Positions 1 through 5,535 of a stretch of DNA of 5,535 nucleotides are shown in pieces (the stretch's first letter is position 1; the number at the start of each line of letters is the position of its first letter). The notes under the pieces are model-generated. The model did not search any database. It saw nothing but the letters and a program-made list of their open reading frames with translations, and had not been told where the DNA came from. The position numbers and the translations under genes were made by a program. This DNA is from Methylophilus sp. (GTDB lineage: Bacteria > Pseudomonadota > Gammaproteobacteria > Burkholderiales > Methylophilaceae). The stretch covers positions 1-5,535 of the forward strand of contig JAIXZQ010000156.1 of NCBI GenBank assembly GCA_027489475.1, read 5' to 3'.

Positions 1-113
1 GGAATCGTCTTAAACAGCACACTGGCGGTAATACCCGTCATCCACAAGCCACCCACCCACAAAGTGAGGCAGAGAGGCGTGAGCCATGCTTGCCAACCTG
101 ATTGCTTAGCCAT
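1..113 (-). CDS. DUF4149-like small membrane protein, N-terminal 37 residues only
   Basis: The gene runs off the left edge, leaving 37 codons beginning MAKQSGWQAW. Residues 10 to 34 form one hydrophobic segment containing LWVGGLW, a pattern I associate with the first membrane helix of DUF4149 proteins. These are small inner-membrane proteins of unknown function that commonly follow greA in betaproteobacteria. The ATG is the only reasonable start: an in-frame TAA lies five codons upstream (126-128), with no GTG or TTG between. The Shine-Dalgarno is weak (GGAA about 7 bases before the ATG). The gene starts 29 bp after the greA stop with no terminator between, so co-transcription with greA is likely. 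The family call rests on a short segment plus gene order. It could be another small membrane protein, but the reading frame looks real. Confidence 0.72.
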   Translation of the reverse strand, partial: MAKQSGWQAWLTPLCLTLWVGGLWMTGITASVLFKTI

Positions 114-142
114 GTTGCGATTCCATTAATGGGCGACAGGGG

Positions 143-625
143 TTAGATATACAGCACTTCAAGAATTTCGTACTCTTTAACACCGCCGGGCGATTGCACT
201 TCAACCACTTCGCCCTCGGATTTTCCAATCAGGCCACGCGCAATTGGCGCACTGAAAGAAATTTTGCCATTTTTGATGTCGGCCTCGTCTTCACCCACAA
301 TCTGATAGGTTTTACTGTCACCAGAATCTAGGTCTTCAAAACGCACGGTAGCGCCAAACACAACACGGCCATCGGCATTTAATGTCGTCGGGTCTATGAT
401 TTGCAAATTGGATAACTTGGCCTCGAGTTCAGCAATGCGTCCTTCAATAAAACTTTGACGCTCTTTGGCAGACTCGTATTCTGCATTTTCAGACAAGTCT
501 CCCTGCGCGCGCGCCTCAGCAATCGCCTGAATAATGTTGGGACGATCGACTGCACGCAGACGTTGTAATTCCTCTTTGAGCAACTCTGCGCCTTTTACTG
601 TTACAGGAATCTGATGTACTGCCAT
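143..625 (-). CDS. greA: Transcription elongation factor GreA (transcript cleavage factor)
   Basis: GreA enters the secondary channel of backtracked RNA polymerase and stimulates cleavage of the extruded 3' RNA, restarting stalled complexes. The protein has 160 residues, the usual length. Residues 1 to about 78 form the antiparallel coiled coil. Its tip carries GDLSENAEY, in which D43 and E46 match the acidic pair D41/E44 of E. coli GreA that helps hold catalytic Mg2+. From about 83 to the end is the FKBP-like globular domain that docks on polymerase, including the GRVVFGATV and [13 protein letters not shown] stretches and the ending [15 protein letters not shown]. The ATG has an AAGG Shine-Dalgarno at 634-637, 8 bases away. 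The coiled coil starts two residues later than in E. coli, a small N-terminal difference. It lies 87 bp after carB, separated by a hairpin terminator, so its expression needs read-through or its own promoter. Confidence 0.97.
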   Translation of the reverse strand: MAVHQIPVTVKGAELLKEELQRLRAVDRPNIIQAIAEARAQGDLSENAEYESAKERQSFIEGRIAELEAKLSNLQIIDPTTLNADGRVVFGATVRFEDLDSGDSKTYQIVGEDEADIKNGKISFSAPIARGLIGKSEGEVVEVQSPGGVKEYEILEVLYI

Positions 626-651
626 GATGACTACCTTCGAAAAATAAGTAT

Positions 652-689
652 AAAAAAATAAACCACACCCGTGAGAGCGTGGCTTATTT
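652..689 (-). terminator. Intrinsic terminator between carB and greA
   Basis: On the minus strand 679-689 (AAATAAGCCAC) pairs with 656-666 (GTGGTTTATTT) as an 11-bp stem with one G-U pair. It extends inward by four more pairs (675-678 with 667-670, two of them G-U) around a UCAC loop. A run of seven T at 652-658 follows and overlaps the stem base. The wobble pairs become A-C mismatches in plus-strand RNA, so the element is built for minus-strand transcription. It begins 23 bp past the carB stop and ends 26 bp before the greA ATG. It therefore closes the car operon, acts as a leader terminator for greA, or does both. Identification is by eye; no folding energy was computed. Confidence 0.85.
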
Positions 690-704
690 GTTTGTGTTAA
701 GAAT

Positions 705-733
705 AGTGTATGTTAAGCCAGACGTTTGTGCAA
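705..733 (-). promoter_or_regulatory. Candidate greA promoter at the 3' end of carB
   Basis: TTGCAC (728-733) and TACACT (705-710) are separated by exactly 17 bp on the minus strand. They match the sigma70 consensus at 3 of 6 and 4 of 6 positions, so this is a weak candidate. Transcription would start near 698, and the terminator hairpin would lie inside the greA leader. A second weak option is TATACT at 647-652, which has no recognisable -35 and would start just before the greA Shine-Dalgarno, bypassing the terminator. I cannot tell which is used, or whether greA depends on read-through from carB. Confidence 0.28.
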
Positions 734-3700
734 GTCTTGCACCGAGTAAACATCCATGTCACGACTTTGCGACATGCCGATACAGGCGGCGCGTGCCCCC
801 GCCAGCGTTGTGTAATAGGTCACCTTGTTTTGCAAAGCGCTACGACGGATTTCATAAGAATCGGTGATGGCTTTTTTATCTTCAGTGACGTTGACAATCA
901 GGCTAATCTCATCGTTCTTAATCATGTCTACAATATGTGGACGCCCTTCGGCCACTTTGTTGACTGGGGTCACCGCTAAGCCTTGCTCAGACAAGGCGCG
1001 GGCTGTGCCCTTGGTCGCCACCAGCGTAAAGCCGAGCTTAACCAAATCTTGCGCGATATCGATGACCTTGGCGTGGTCTTCATTACGCACACTGATAAAC
1101 GCTTTGCCGCCGGTAGGCATCTTAACCGAGGCGCCCAGTTGCGATTTAACAAAAGCCTCGGCGAAAGTATTCCCTACCCCCATGACTTCACCGGTCGATT
1201 TCATTTCCGGCCCTAAGATGGTATCTACGCCTGGGAACTTGATAAATGGAAACACCGCTTCTTTGACTGAATAATACGGCGGCACCACTTCTTTGGTTAC
1301 GCCTTGTGATTTCAAGCTTTGACCAGCCATGCAACGGGCAGCAATCTTGGCCAGTTGCAAGCCACAGGCTTTAGACACAAACGGCACGGTACGCGAAGCG
1401 CGTGGGTTGACTTCAAGGACGTAAACCACTTCGCCTTGCTCGGTGTTTTGCACCGCAAACTGTACGTTCATCAGGCCTTTCACGCCCAAGGCTTTCGCCA
1501 TTTGTACCGTTTGTTTACGCAATTCATTTTGTAATGATTCACTCAAGCTATACGGTGGCAGTGAACAAGCAGAATCCCCAGAGTGTACCCCCGCCTGCTC
1601 GACGTGTTGCATGATGCCGCCAATCAAGACGTCCTCGCCATCACTCAACGCATCCACATCAACTTCAATTGCGTCATTTAAAAAGCGATCCAGCAACACT
1701 GGCGATTCATTGGATACTTTAACCGCCTCGCGCATATAACGCTCAAGCTGGCTTTGCTCATGCACAATTTCCATCGCACGGCCACCCAATACATAGGAAG
1801 GCCGTACCACCAGCGGATAACCGATTTCTGTGGCCAGACGCAGGGCTTCTTCTGGTGCGCGTGCAGTGCGGTTAGGCGGCTGCTTCAGGTTCAGGCTGTG
1901 CAGCATCTGTTGGAAACGTTCGCGGTCCTCGGCGCGGTCAATTGCGTCTGGGCTCGTGCCGATAATCGGCACGCCTGCTTTTTCTAAGTCGCGCGCCAAT
2001 TTGAGCGGCGTTTGGCCACCATATTGCACAATCACACCCACTGGTTTTTCAAGGTGCACAATTTCCAGCACATCCTCTAGCGTCACCGGCTCAAAGTACA
2101 AGCGGTCTGATGTGTCATAGTCGGTAGACACGGTCTCTGGGTTGCAGTTGACCATGATGGTTTCGTAGCCGTCTTCACGCATGGCAAACGCCGCATGCAC
2201 ACAGCAGTAATCAAACTCAATGCCTTGGCCAATACGGTTGGGCCCGCCGCCCAACACCATGATTTTTTTGCTGTTCGACGGGTTGGACTCGCACTCTTCT
2301 TCATAGGTTGAGTACATGTATGCGGTGTTGGTGGCAAACTCAGCCGCACAAGTATCTACCCGTTTGTAAACCGGGCGCACGTTGAGGGCCTGACGGAAGG
2401 CGCGCACGGCGTGCTGGTCAGTGTTTAACAACTTAGCCAAACGACGGTCAGAAAAGCCTTTGCGCTTGAGGCGGAACAAACTGTCTTTGCTCAAATCGCC
2501 TAACGATTTGCCGATGAGTGACTGCTCAAGCTTGATAATCTCTTCAATCTGCACCAAGAACCAGCGATCGATTTTGGTGATGTCGTACACTTCATTGACG
2601 GTCATGCCCAAACGGAAGGCATCGGCAACATACCAGATACGCTCTGGGCCAGGCTCACCCATCTCTTTGACGATACGGTCTTTGTCGTCCGTGACACTGT
2701 CTAAGCCGTCGACGCCGACTTCTAGGCCACGCAACGCTTTTTGGAATGACTCTTGGAAGCTGCGCCCCATGGCCATCACTTCACCCACTGATTTCATCTG
2801 CGTGGTTAAGCGACTATCCGCCTGCGGGAATTTTTCAAATGCAAAGCGTGGTACTTTAGTCACCACGTAGTCAATCGAAGGCTCGAACGAAGCGGGTGTC
2901 TGACCACCAGTGATTTCGTTACGCAGTTCATCTAATGTAAAGCCCACGGCCAGCTTAGCAGCGACTTTAGCAATCGGGAAACCCGTGGCTTTTGAAGCCA
3001 ACGCAGACGAACGTGACACCCTAGGGTTCATCTCAATCACAATCATGCGGCCATCTTGTGGGTTGATGGCAAATTGCACGTTAGAACCGCCGGTATCGAC
3101 ACCGATTTCACGCAGTACGGCCAATGAGGCGTTACGCATGATTTGGTATTCTTTGTCTGTGAGCGTTTGCGCGGGGGCCACGGTGATGCTGTCTCCGGTA
3201 TGCACGCCCATAGGATCGAGGTTTTCAATCGAGCAGATGATGATGCAGTTGTCCGCCTTATCGCGCACCACTTCCATCTCATACTCTTTCCGACCGAGCA
3301 GAGATTCTTCAATCAATAACTCATTGGTGGGCGAAGCATCCAAGCCGCGCTCGCAAATAGCAATAAATTCTTCGCGGTTATAGGCGATGCCCCCGCCACT
3401 GCCGCCCATGGTAAAAGACGGGCGAATAATCGCCGGATAGCCGATGGTAGCCTGCACTTGCAAAGCCTCTTCTAAGCTATGCGCAATCGCCGAGCGGGCA
3501 GACCCCAGACCAATCTTGGTCATGGCTTCTTTAAATTTTTGCCGGTCTTCGGCTTTATCAATCGCCTCTTTGGTCGCACCTATCAGTTCTACATTGAATT
3601 TTTGCAGCACGCCATGTTTATCCAGATCCAGCGCACAGTTCAACGCCGTCTGACCGCCCATGGTGGGTAACAAGGCATCTGGGCGCTCTTTTTCGATAAT

Positions 3701-3928
3701 TTTTTCAACAATTTGCCAAGTGATGGGCTCGATATACGTGGCATCGGCCATCTCTGGGTCGGTCATGATGGTGGCTGGGTTGGAATTCACCAGAATCACG
3801 CGATAGCCTTCTTCACGTAGAGCCTTACAGGCTTGCGCCCCAGAGTAGTCAAATTCACAGGCCTGACCAATGACAATTGGACCGGCACCGATAATTAGAA
3901 TACTTTTAATGTCAGTTCTTTTTGCCAT
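713..3928 (-). CDS. carB: Carbamoyl-phosphate synthase, large (ammonia) subunit
   Basis: CarB uses ammonia from CarA, bicarbonate and two ATP to make carbamoyl phosphate for arginine and pyrimidine synthesis in the cytoplasm. At 1071 residues it is two shorter than E. coli CarB and is collinear with it through the first 400 residues. Layout: carboxyphosphate ATP-grasp half (about 1-402) with R129, R169, E215, E299, N301 and R303 in place; oligomerisation region (about 403-552); carbamoyl-phosphate ATP-grasp half (about 553-934) with [11 protein letters not shown] at 559-569, R709, and E839/N841/R843 in EVNPRASR; and the MGS-like allosteric domain (about 935-1071). The last keeps T972, T975, K991, N1013 and T1015, equivalent to the E. 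coli UMP/IMP site, and Y1038/T1040 of the ornithine site, suggesting normal feedback control. The ATG shares one base with the carA TAA (TAATG) and has only a weak AAGAAAG Shine-Dalgarno, so translation is probably coupled. No frameshift or missing catalytic residue was seen. Confidence 0.98.
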   Translation of the reverse strand: MAKRTDIKSILIIGAGPIVIGQACEFDYSGAQACKALREEGYRVILVNSNPATIMTDPEMADATYIEPITWQIVEKIIEKERPDALLPTMGGQTALNCALDLDKHGVLQKFNVELIGATKEAIDKAEDRQKFKEAMTKIGLGSARSAIAHSLEEALQVQATIGYPAIIRPSFTMGGSGGGIAYNREEFIAICERGLDASPTNELLIEESLLGRKEYEMEVVRDKADNCIIICSIENLDPMGVHTGDSITVAPAQTLTDKEYQIMRNASLAVLREIGVDTGGSNVQFAINPQDGRMIVIEMNPRVSRSSALASKATGFPIAKVAAKLAVGFTLDELRNEITGGQTPASFEPSIDYVVTKVPRFAFEKFPQADSRLTTQMKSVGEVMAMGRSFQESFQKALRGLEVGVDGLDSVTDDKDRIVKEMGEPGPERIWYVADAFRLGMTVNEVYDITKIDRWFLVQIEEIIKLEQSLIGKSLGDLSKDSLFRLKRKGFSDRRLAKLLNTDQHAVRAFRQALNVRPVYKRVDTCAAEFATNTAYMYSTYEEECESNPSNSKKIMVLGGGPNRIGQGIEFDYCCVHAAFAMREDGYETIMVNCNPETVSTDYDTSDRLYFEPVTLEDVLEIVHLEKPVGVIVQYGGQTPLKLARDLEKAGVPIIGTSPDAIDRAEDRERFQQMLHSLNLKQPPNRTARAPEEALRLATEIGYPLVVRPSYVLGGRAMEIVHEQSQLERYMREAVKVSNESPVLLDRFLNDAIEVDVDALSDGEDVLIGGIMQHVEQAGVHSGDSACSLPPYSLSESLQNELRKQTVQMAKALGVKGLMNVQFAVQNTEQGEVVYVLEVNPRASRTVPFVSKACGLQLAKIAARCMAGQSLKSQGVTKEVVPPYYSVKEAVFPFIKFPGVDTILGPEMKSTGEVMGVGNTFAEAFVKSQLGASVKMPTGGKAFISVRNEDHAKVIDIAQDLVKLGFTLVATKGTARALSEQGLAVTPVNKVAEGRPHIVDMIKNDEISLIVNVTEDKKAITDSYEIRRSALQNKVTYYTTLAGARAACIGMSQSRDMDVYSVQDLHKRLA

Positions 3929-5067
3929 TAGATGGGCTTTCTTTCTTGCATTAACTGGATAAAGCGGTCAAACAACACGCTCATTTCTTGCGGGCCTGGA
4001 CTGGCCTCAGGGTGGCCCTGAAAGCTAAATGCCGGCTGGTCCGTGCGGGCGATGCCTTGTAAGCTGCCATCAAACAGCGAGACATGGGTGATTTTGACAT
4101 TGTCGGGCAAGGTGGCAGGGTCCGCGGCAAAGCCATGGTTTTGGCTGGTGATATACACGCGCTTACTGTCGACATCTTGCACCGGATGGTTGGCGCCGTG
4201 GTGACCAAACTTCATCTTTAGGGTTTTTGCCCCGCTGGCCAAGGCCAATAGCTGGTGACCTAAACAAATGCCAAAGGTGGGGATGCCGCTATCAACCAAT
4301 GTTTTTATGGCGCTAATCGCGTAATCACATGGCTCGGGATCACCTGGGCCGTTAGACAGAAAAATACCATCGGGTTGATAGGCCATGGCTTGCGCCGCAG
4401 TCGACTGAGCGGGCAGCACCGTGACTTTACAGCCACGTGACACCAGCATGCGCAGAATATTGCGCTTCACACCATAGTCAAAAGCCACCACATGATAACG
4501 CGGGCTAGCCGTTTGACTATATCCTGCGCCTAATTGCCATTCTGGCTCGGTAAATTCATAAGGTAGCTGACAACTGACCACTTTGGCCAAATCCATGCCT
4601 GCCAAGCCGGGAAACCCTTGTGCCAAGGACAAAGCATGGGCTTCATCTATTTGCTCACCGGCCATAATGCAGCCCGCTTGTGCGCCTTTTTCACGCAAAA
4701 TACGGGTCAGTTTGCGCGTATCGATATCGGCAATCGCCACCACATTGTTGGCTTTTAGATATTCAGAGAGATTTTGTTCACTGCGGAAATTGCTTTCCAA
4801 TAAGGGCAGGTCACGAATAATCAGACCGGCAGCATAGACTTTACCTGACTCGACATCTTCGCTATTGGTGCCATAGTTGCCAATATGCGGATAGGTTAAG
4901 GTCACGATTTGTTCGGTATAGGAGGGATCGGTAAGAATTTCTTGATAACCTGTGATGGAGGTATTAAACACCACCTCACCAACGGTCTGTCCAGAAGCGC
5001 CTATGCTCATGCCCTTAAAAACAGTTCCATCTGCTAATACAAGAATCGCTGGAATTGTTTTAGACAC
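3928..5067 (-). CDS. carA: Carbamoyl-phosphate synthase, small (glutamine amidotransferase) subunit
   Basis: CarA hydrolyses glutamine and passes ammonia through a tunnel to CarB. I start it at the GTG at 5065-5067 ([15 protein letters not shown]). An AAGGAG Shine-Dalgarno sits 6 bases upstream, and the 379-residue product matches the usual length (E. coli 382) and N-terminus. The frame stays open to a GTG/ATG pair at 5121 and 5118, but those starts lack a Shine-Dalgarno and would add 17-18 residues (beginning MAGPHPDVF) that the family does not have. The N-terminal CPSase domain covers about residues 1-150, with [11 protein letters not shown] and TYPHIGNYG. The class I glutaminase domain covers about 190-375, with SNGPGDP at 238-244, the nucleophile C268 in GICLGHQ, and H352/E354 in [11 protein letters not shown]. 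The triad is complete. The gene is preceded by a promoter and a structured leader and overlaps carB by one base. Confidence 0.97.
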   Translation of the reverse strand: MSKTIPAILVLADGTVFKGMSIGASGQTVGEVVFNTSITGYQEILTDPSYTEQIVTLTYPHIGNYGTNSEDVESGKVYAAGLIIRDLPLLESNFRSEQNLSEYLKANNVVAIADIDTRKLTRILREKGAQAGCIMAGEQIDEAHALSLAQGFPGLAGMDLAKVVSCQLPYEFTEPEWQLGAGYSQTASPRYHVVAFDYGVKRNILRMLVSRGCKVTVLPAQSTAAQAMAYQPDGIFLSNGPGDPEPCDYAISAIKTLVDSGIPTFGICLGHQLLALASGAKTLKMKFGHHGANHPVQDVDSKRVYITSQNHGFAADPATLPDNVKITHVSLFDGSLQGIARTDQPAFSFQGHPEASPGPQEMSVLFDRFIQLMQERKPI

Positions 5068-5142
5068 CTTTAGCTCCTTAAATTTGATACGAAACACATC
5101 AGGGTGTGGGCCCGCCATCACGCTAGATTGACGCCAAAGGTG
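5065..5142 (-). promoter_or_regulatory. Predicted leader helix masking the carA start codon
   Basis: In the minus-strand RNA CACCUUUGGC (5142 down to 5133) can pair with GCUAAAGGUG (5074 down to 5065). This gives ten consecutive pairs, nine Watson-Crick and one G-U. The second strand contains the whole GUG start codon of carA, the 6-base spacer and the last G of the AAGGAG Shine-Dalgarno. The loop between the two strands is 58 nt. If formed, this helix would block ribosome loading on carA, and through coupling would also lower carB. The pairing is read directly from the sequence. The regulatory role is inference, and no effector is known. Confidence 0.45.
5074..5079 (-). promoter_or_regulatory. 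carA Shine-Dalgarno that fixes the GTG start
   Basis: AAGGAG on the minus strand ends 6 bases before the GTG at 5065-5067. It is the only good ribosome binding site in the region. It lies inside the longer reading frame, which argues that the frame upstream of the GTG is not translated as part of CarA. Confidence 0.88.
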
Positions 5143-5171
5143 CTATGCACGCTTACGGTCAGTAGATGTGC

Positions 5172-5204
5172 AAAACGGGAAAAGCTTTGTGGACTCTTCC
5201 CGTT
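5172..5204 (-). promoter_or_regulatory. Hairpin at the 5' end of the car leader, possible attenuator
   Basis: On the minus strand AACGGGAAGAG (5204 down to 5194) pairs with CTTTTCCCGTT (5184 down to 5174) in an 11-bp stem with one G-U pair. A further U-G pair is possible at the loop end, and the loop is CCACAAA. A short U-run (UUUU, 5172-5175) follows, two bases of which belong to the stem. It starts about 7 nt after the predicted transcription start. The G-U pairs would be A-C mismatches on the plus strand, so it is shaped for car mRNA. The U-run is too short for a confident terminator. It may instead be a pausing or mRNA-stabilising 5' stem-loop, or an attenuator. Confidence 0.6.
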
Positions 5205-5216
5205 CAGAATTACAGC

Positions 5217-5245
5217 ATTATAGCTTGAACCCGCCGCTCACTCAA
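5217..5245 (-). promoter_or_regulatory. carAB sigma70 promoter
   Basis: TTGAGT (5240-5245, 4 of 6 consensus) and a perfect TATAAT (5217-5222) are separated by exactly 17 bp on the minus strand. Transcription should start at an A near 5210-5211, giving a leader of about 143 nt before the carA GTG. It is the best promoter match I found in the window and sits where the carAB operon needs one. Confidence 0.8.
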
Positions 5246-5262
5246 GGGCAAAACAGGGCAAA
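5245..5262 (-). repeat. 10-bp-phased direct repeat abutting the car -35, possible operator
   Basis: TTTGCCCT occurs twice on the minus strand, at 5255-5262 and 5245-5252, exactly one helical turn apart. The inner copy shares its last base with the -35 hexamer, so the pair spans roughly -35 to -52 relative to the predicted start. Same-face spacing beside the -35 would suit a transcription factor binding as tandem subunits. A chance repeat of 8 bp cannot be excluded, and I recognise no known regulator motif. Confidence 0.4.
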
Positions 5263-5459
5263 GGTGACAATCACGATATCAAAAGATTGTCTTTATTGCA
5301 TCGCGTCTAGCATAGGTATAACGTTAAACACATTAAGAACATGCGTTGGCATACGCAGCAGATAAAGAGAACATAGTCCCAATCAGGGCTTGGACATGCT
5401 GAGGTCTGTTAGTACAGAATCAGATGCAAGCTTGCTGGCTGCACCTTGGCTCAAACCGC

Positions 5460-5535
5460 TTAATCTTTTGCGAAACCCAATACATCGCGCATATCAAACA
5501 AACCATGGGCGTGTGTGGCCAAAAACTTGGCCGCC
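5460..5535 (-). CDS. dapB: 4-hydroxy-tetrahydrodipicolinate reductase, C-terminal 24 residues only
   Basis: The gene enters from the right edge; only 24 codons and a TAA (5460-5462) are visible. They read AAKFLATHAHGLFDMRDVLG followed by FAKD. The GLFDMRDVL signature is the conserved end of DapB, which reduces the dihydrodipicolinate precursor with NAD(P)H in lysine and diaminopimelate synthesis; E. coli DapB ends with the same GLFDMRDVL. Its position just before carA matches the usual betaproteobacterial order dapB-carA-carB. No obvious terminator follows it, but carA has its own promoter nearly 220 bp downstream of the dapB stop. Confidence 0.9.
   Translation of the reverse strand, partial: AAKFLATHAHGLFDMRDVLGFAKD

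Larger units (their letters stand above)
5068..5459 (-). other. 392-bp non-coding region between dapB and carA: car promoter and leader
   Basis: No convincing gene is present on either strand. The right part (about 5263-5459) follows the dapB stop and shows no hairpin plus T-run that I would call a terminator. It holds only weak inverted repeats, such as TGCGT/ACGCA at 5342-5357 and GTGACAATCAC at 5264-5274. The middle holds the car promoter (5217-5245) with a phased repeat beside it. The left part (5068 to about 5210) is the transcribed car leader of about 143 nt, with a 5' hairpin and a helix over the carA start. No run of T lies at the predicted start site, so the UTP-sensitive reiterative initiation known for E. 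coli carAB is not evident. No clear 18-bp ARG box was seen. Confidence 0.8.

Noticed and set aside
2083..2349. Minus-strand 88-codon frame inside carB, and other long plus-strand frames across carB and carA
   Set aside because: They are other-frame shadows of strongly conserved carA/carB coding sequence and have no recognisable domains.
5070..5099. Nine-codon minus-strand frame (MCFVSNLRS, then stop) ending two bases before the carA GTG, considered as a leader peptide
   Set aside because: It has no usable Shine-Dalgarno, no run of arginine or other regulatory codons, and simply overlaps the carA ribosome binding site.
5342..5357. TGCGT/ACGCA inverted repeat as a possible operator
   Set aside because: Only five base pairs, more than 120 bp upstream of the car start site, and without a match to a known regulator.
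5168..5365. 65-codon plus-strand reading frame in the dapB-carA spacer
   Set aside because: It runs antisense across the car promoter and leader hairpin, has no Shine-Dalgarno or recognisable protein features, and is most likely an accidental open frame.
5376..5398. Small hairpin after dapB (GTCCAA pairing with TTGGGAC, one bulge), considered as the dapB terminator
   Set aside because: The stem is short and bulged, and no continuous T-run follows.
5421..5436. GCAAGCTTGC palindrome after dapB, considered as a terminator stem
   Set aside because: It is a perfect palindrome with no room for a loop and has no T-run after it.
5441..5450. GCCAAGGTGC after dapB resembles the complement of the start-masking strand in the car leader
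   Set aside because: It has one base fewer, lies outside the car transcript from the predicted promoter, and a match of this size can arise by chance.

Overview
This 5.5 kb window is a compact bacterial housekeeping block in which every gene lies on the minus strand. In transcription order (right to left) it holds the last codons of dapB (lysine/diaminopimelate synthesis), a 392-bp intergenic region, carA and carB (the two subunits of carbamoyl-phosphate synthetase), greA (transcript cleavage factor), and the first codons of a small membrane protein of the DUF4149 type. GC content is near 50% by eye. The order dapB-carA-carB-greA-DUF4149 and the protein sequences point to a betaproteobacterium. 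A Methylophilaceae-like methylotroph is my best guess, but that is inference from memory and not shown by the window.

Region by region: 1-113 is the start of the DUF4149 gene. 143-625 is greA. 626-712 is a short spacer carrying a strong minus-strand hairpin plus T-tract terminator placed just before greA. 713-3928 is carB, which shares one base with carA. 3928-5067 is carA, best read from a GTG with a good Shine-Dalgarno; the longest reading frame adds 18 unlikely residues. 5068-5459 is non-coding and is the most interesting part. It contains a near-consensus sigma70 promoter (5217-5245), a 10-bp-phased direct repeat abutting its -35, and a transcribed leader of about 143 nt. That leader has a terminator-like hairpin at its 5' end and a 10-bp helix that could bury the carA start codon. 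5460-5535 is the dapB C-terminus.

CarA and CarB together make carbamoyl phosphate for pyrimidine and arginine synthesis. All visible catalytic and effector-binding residues are present in both. GreA rescues backtracked RNA polymerase. No mobile element, CRISPR array, tRNA or rRNA is visible. The proteins themselves are ordinary. What deserves a second look is RNA-level control: the structured car leader and the terminator in front of greA.
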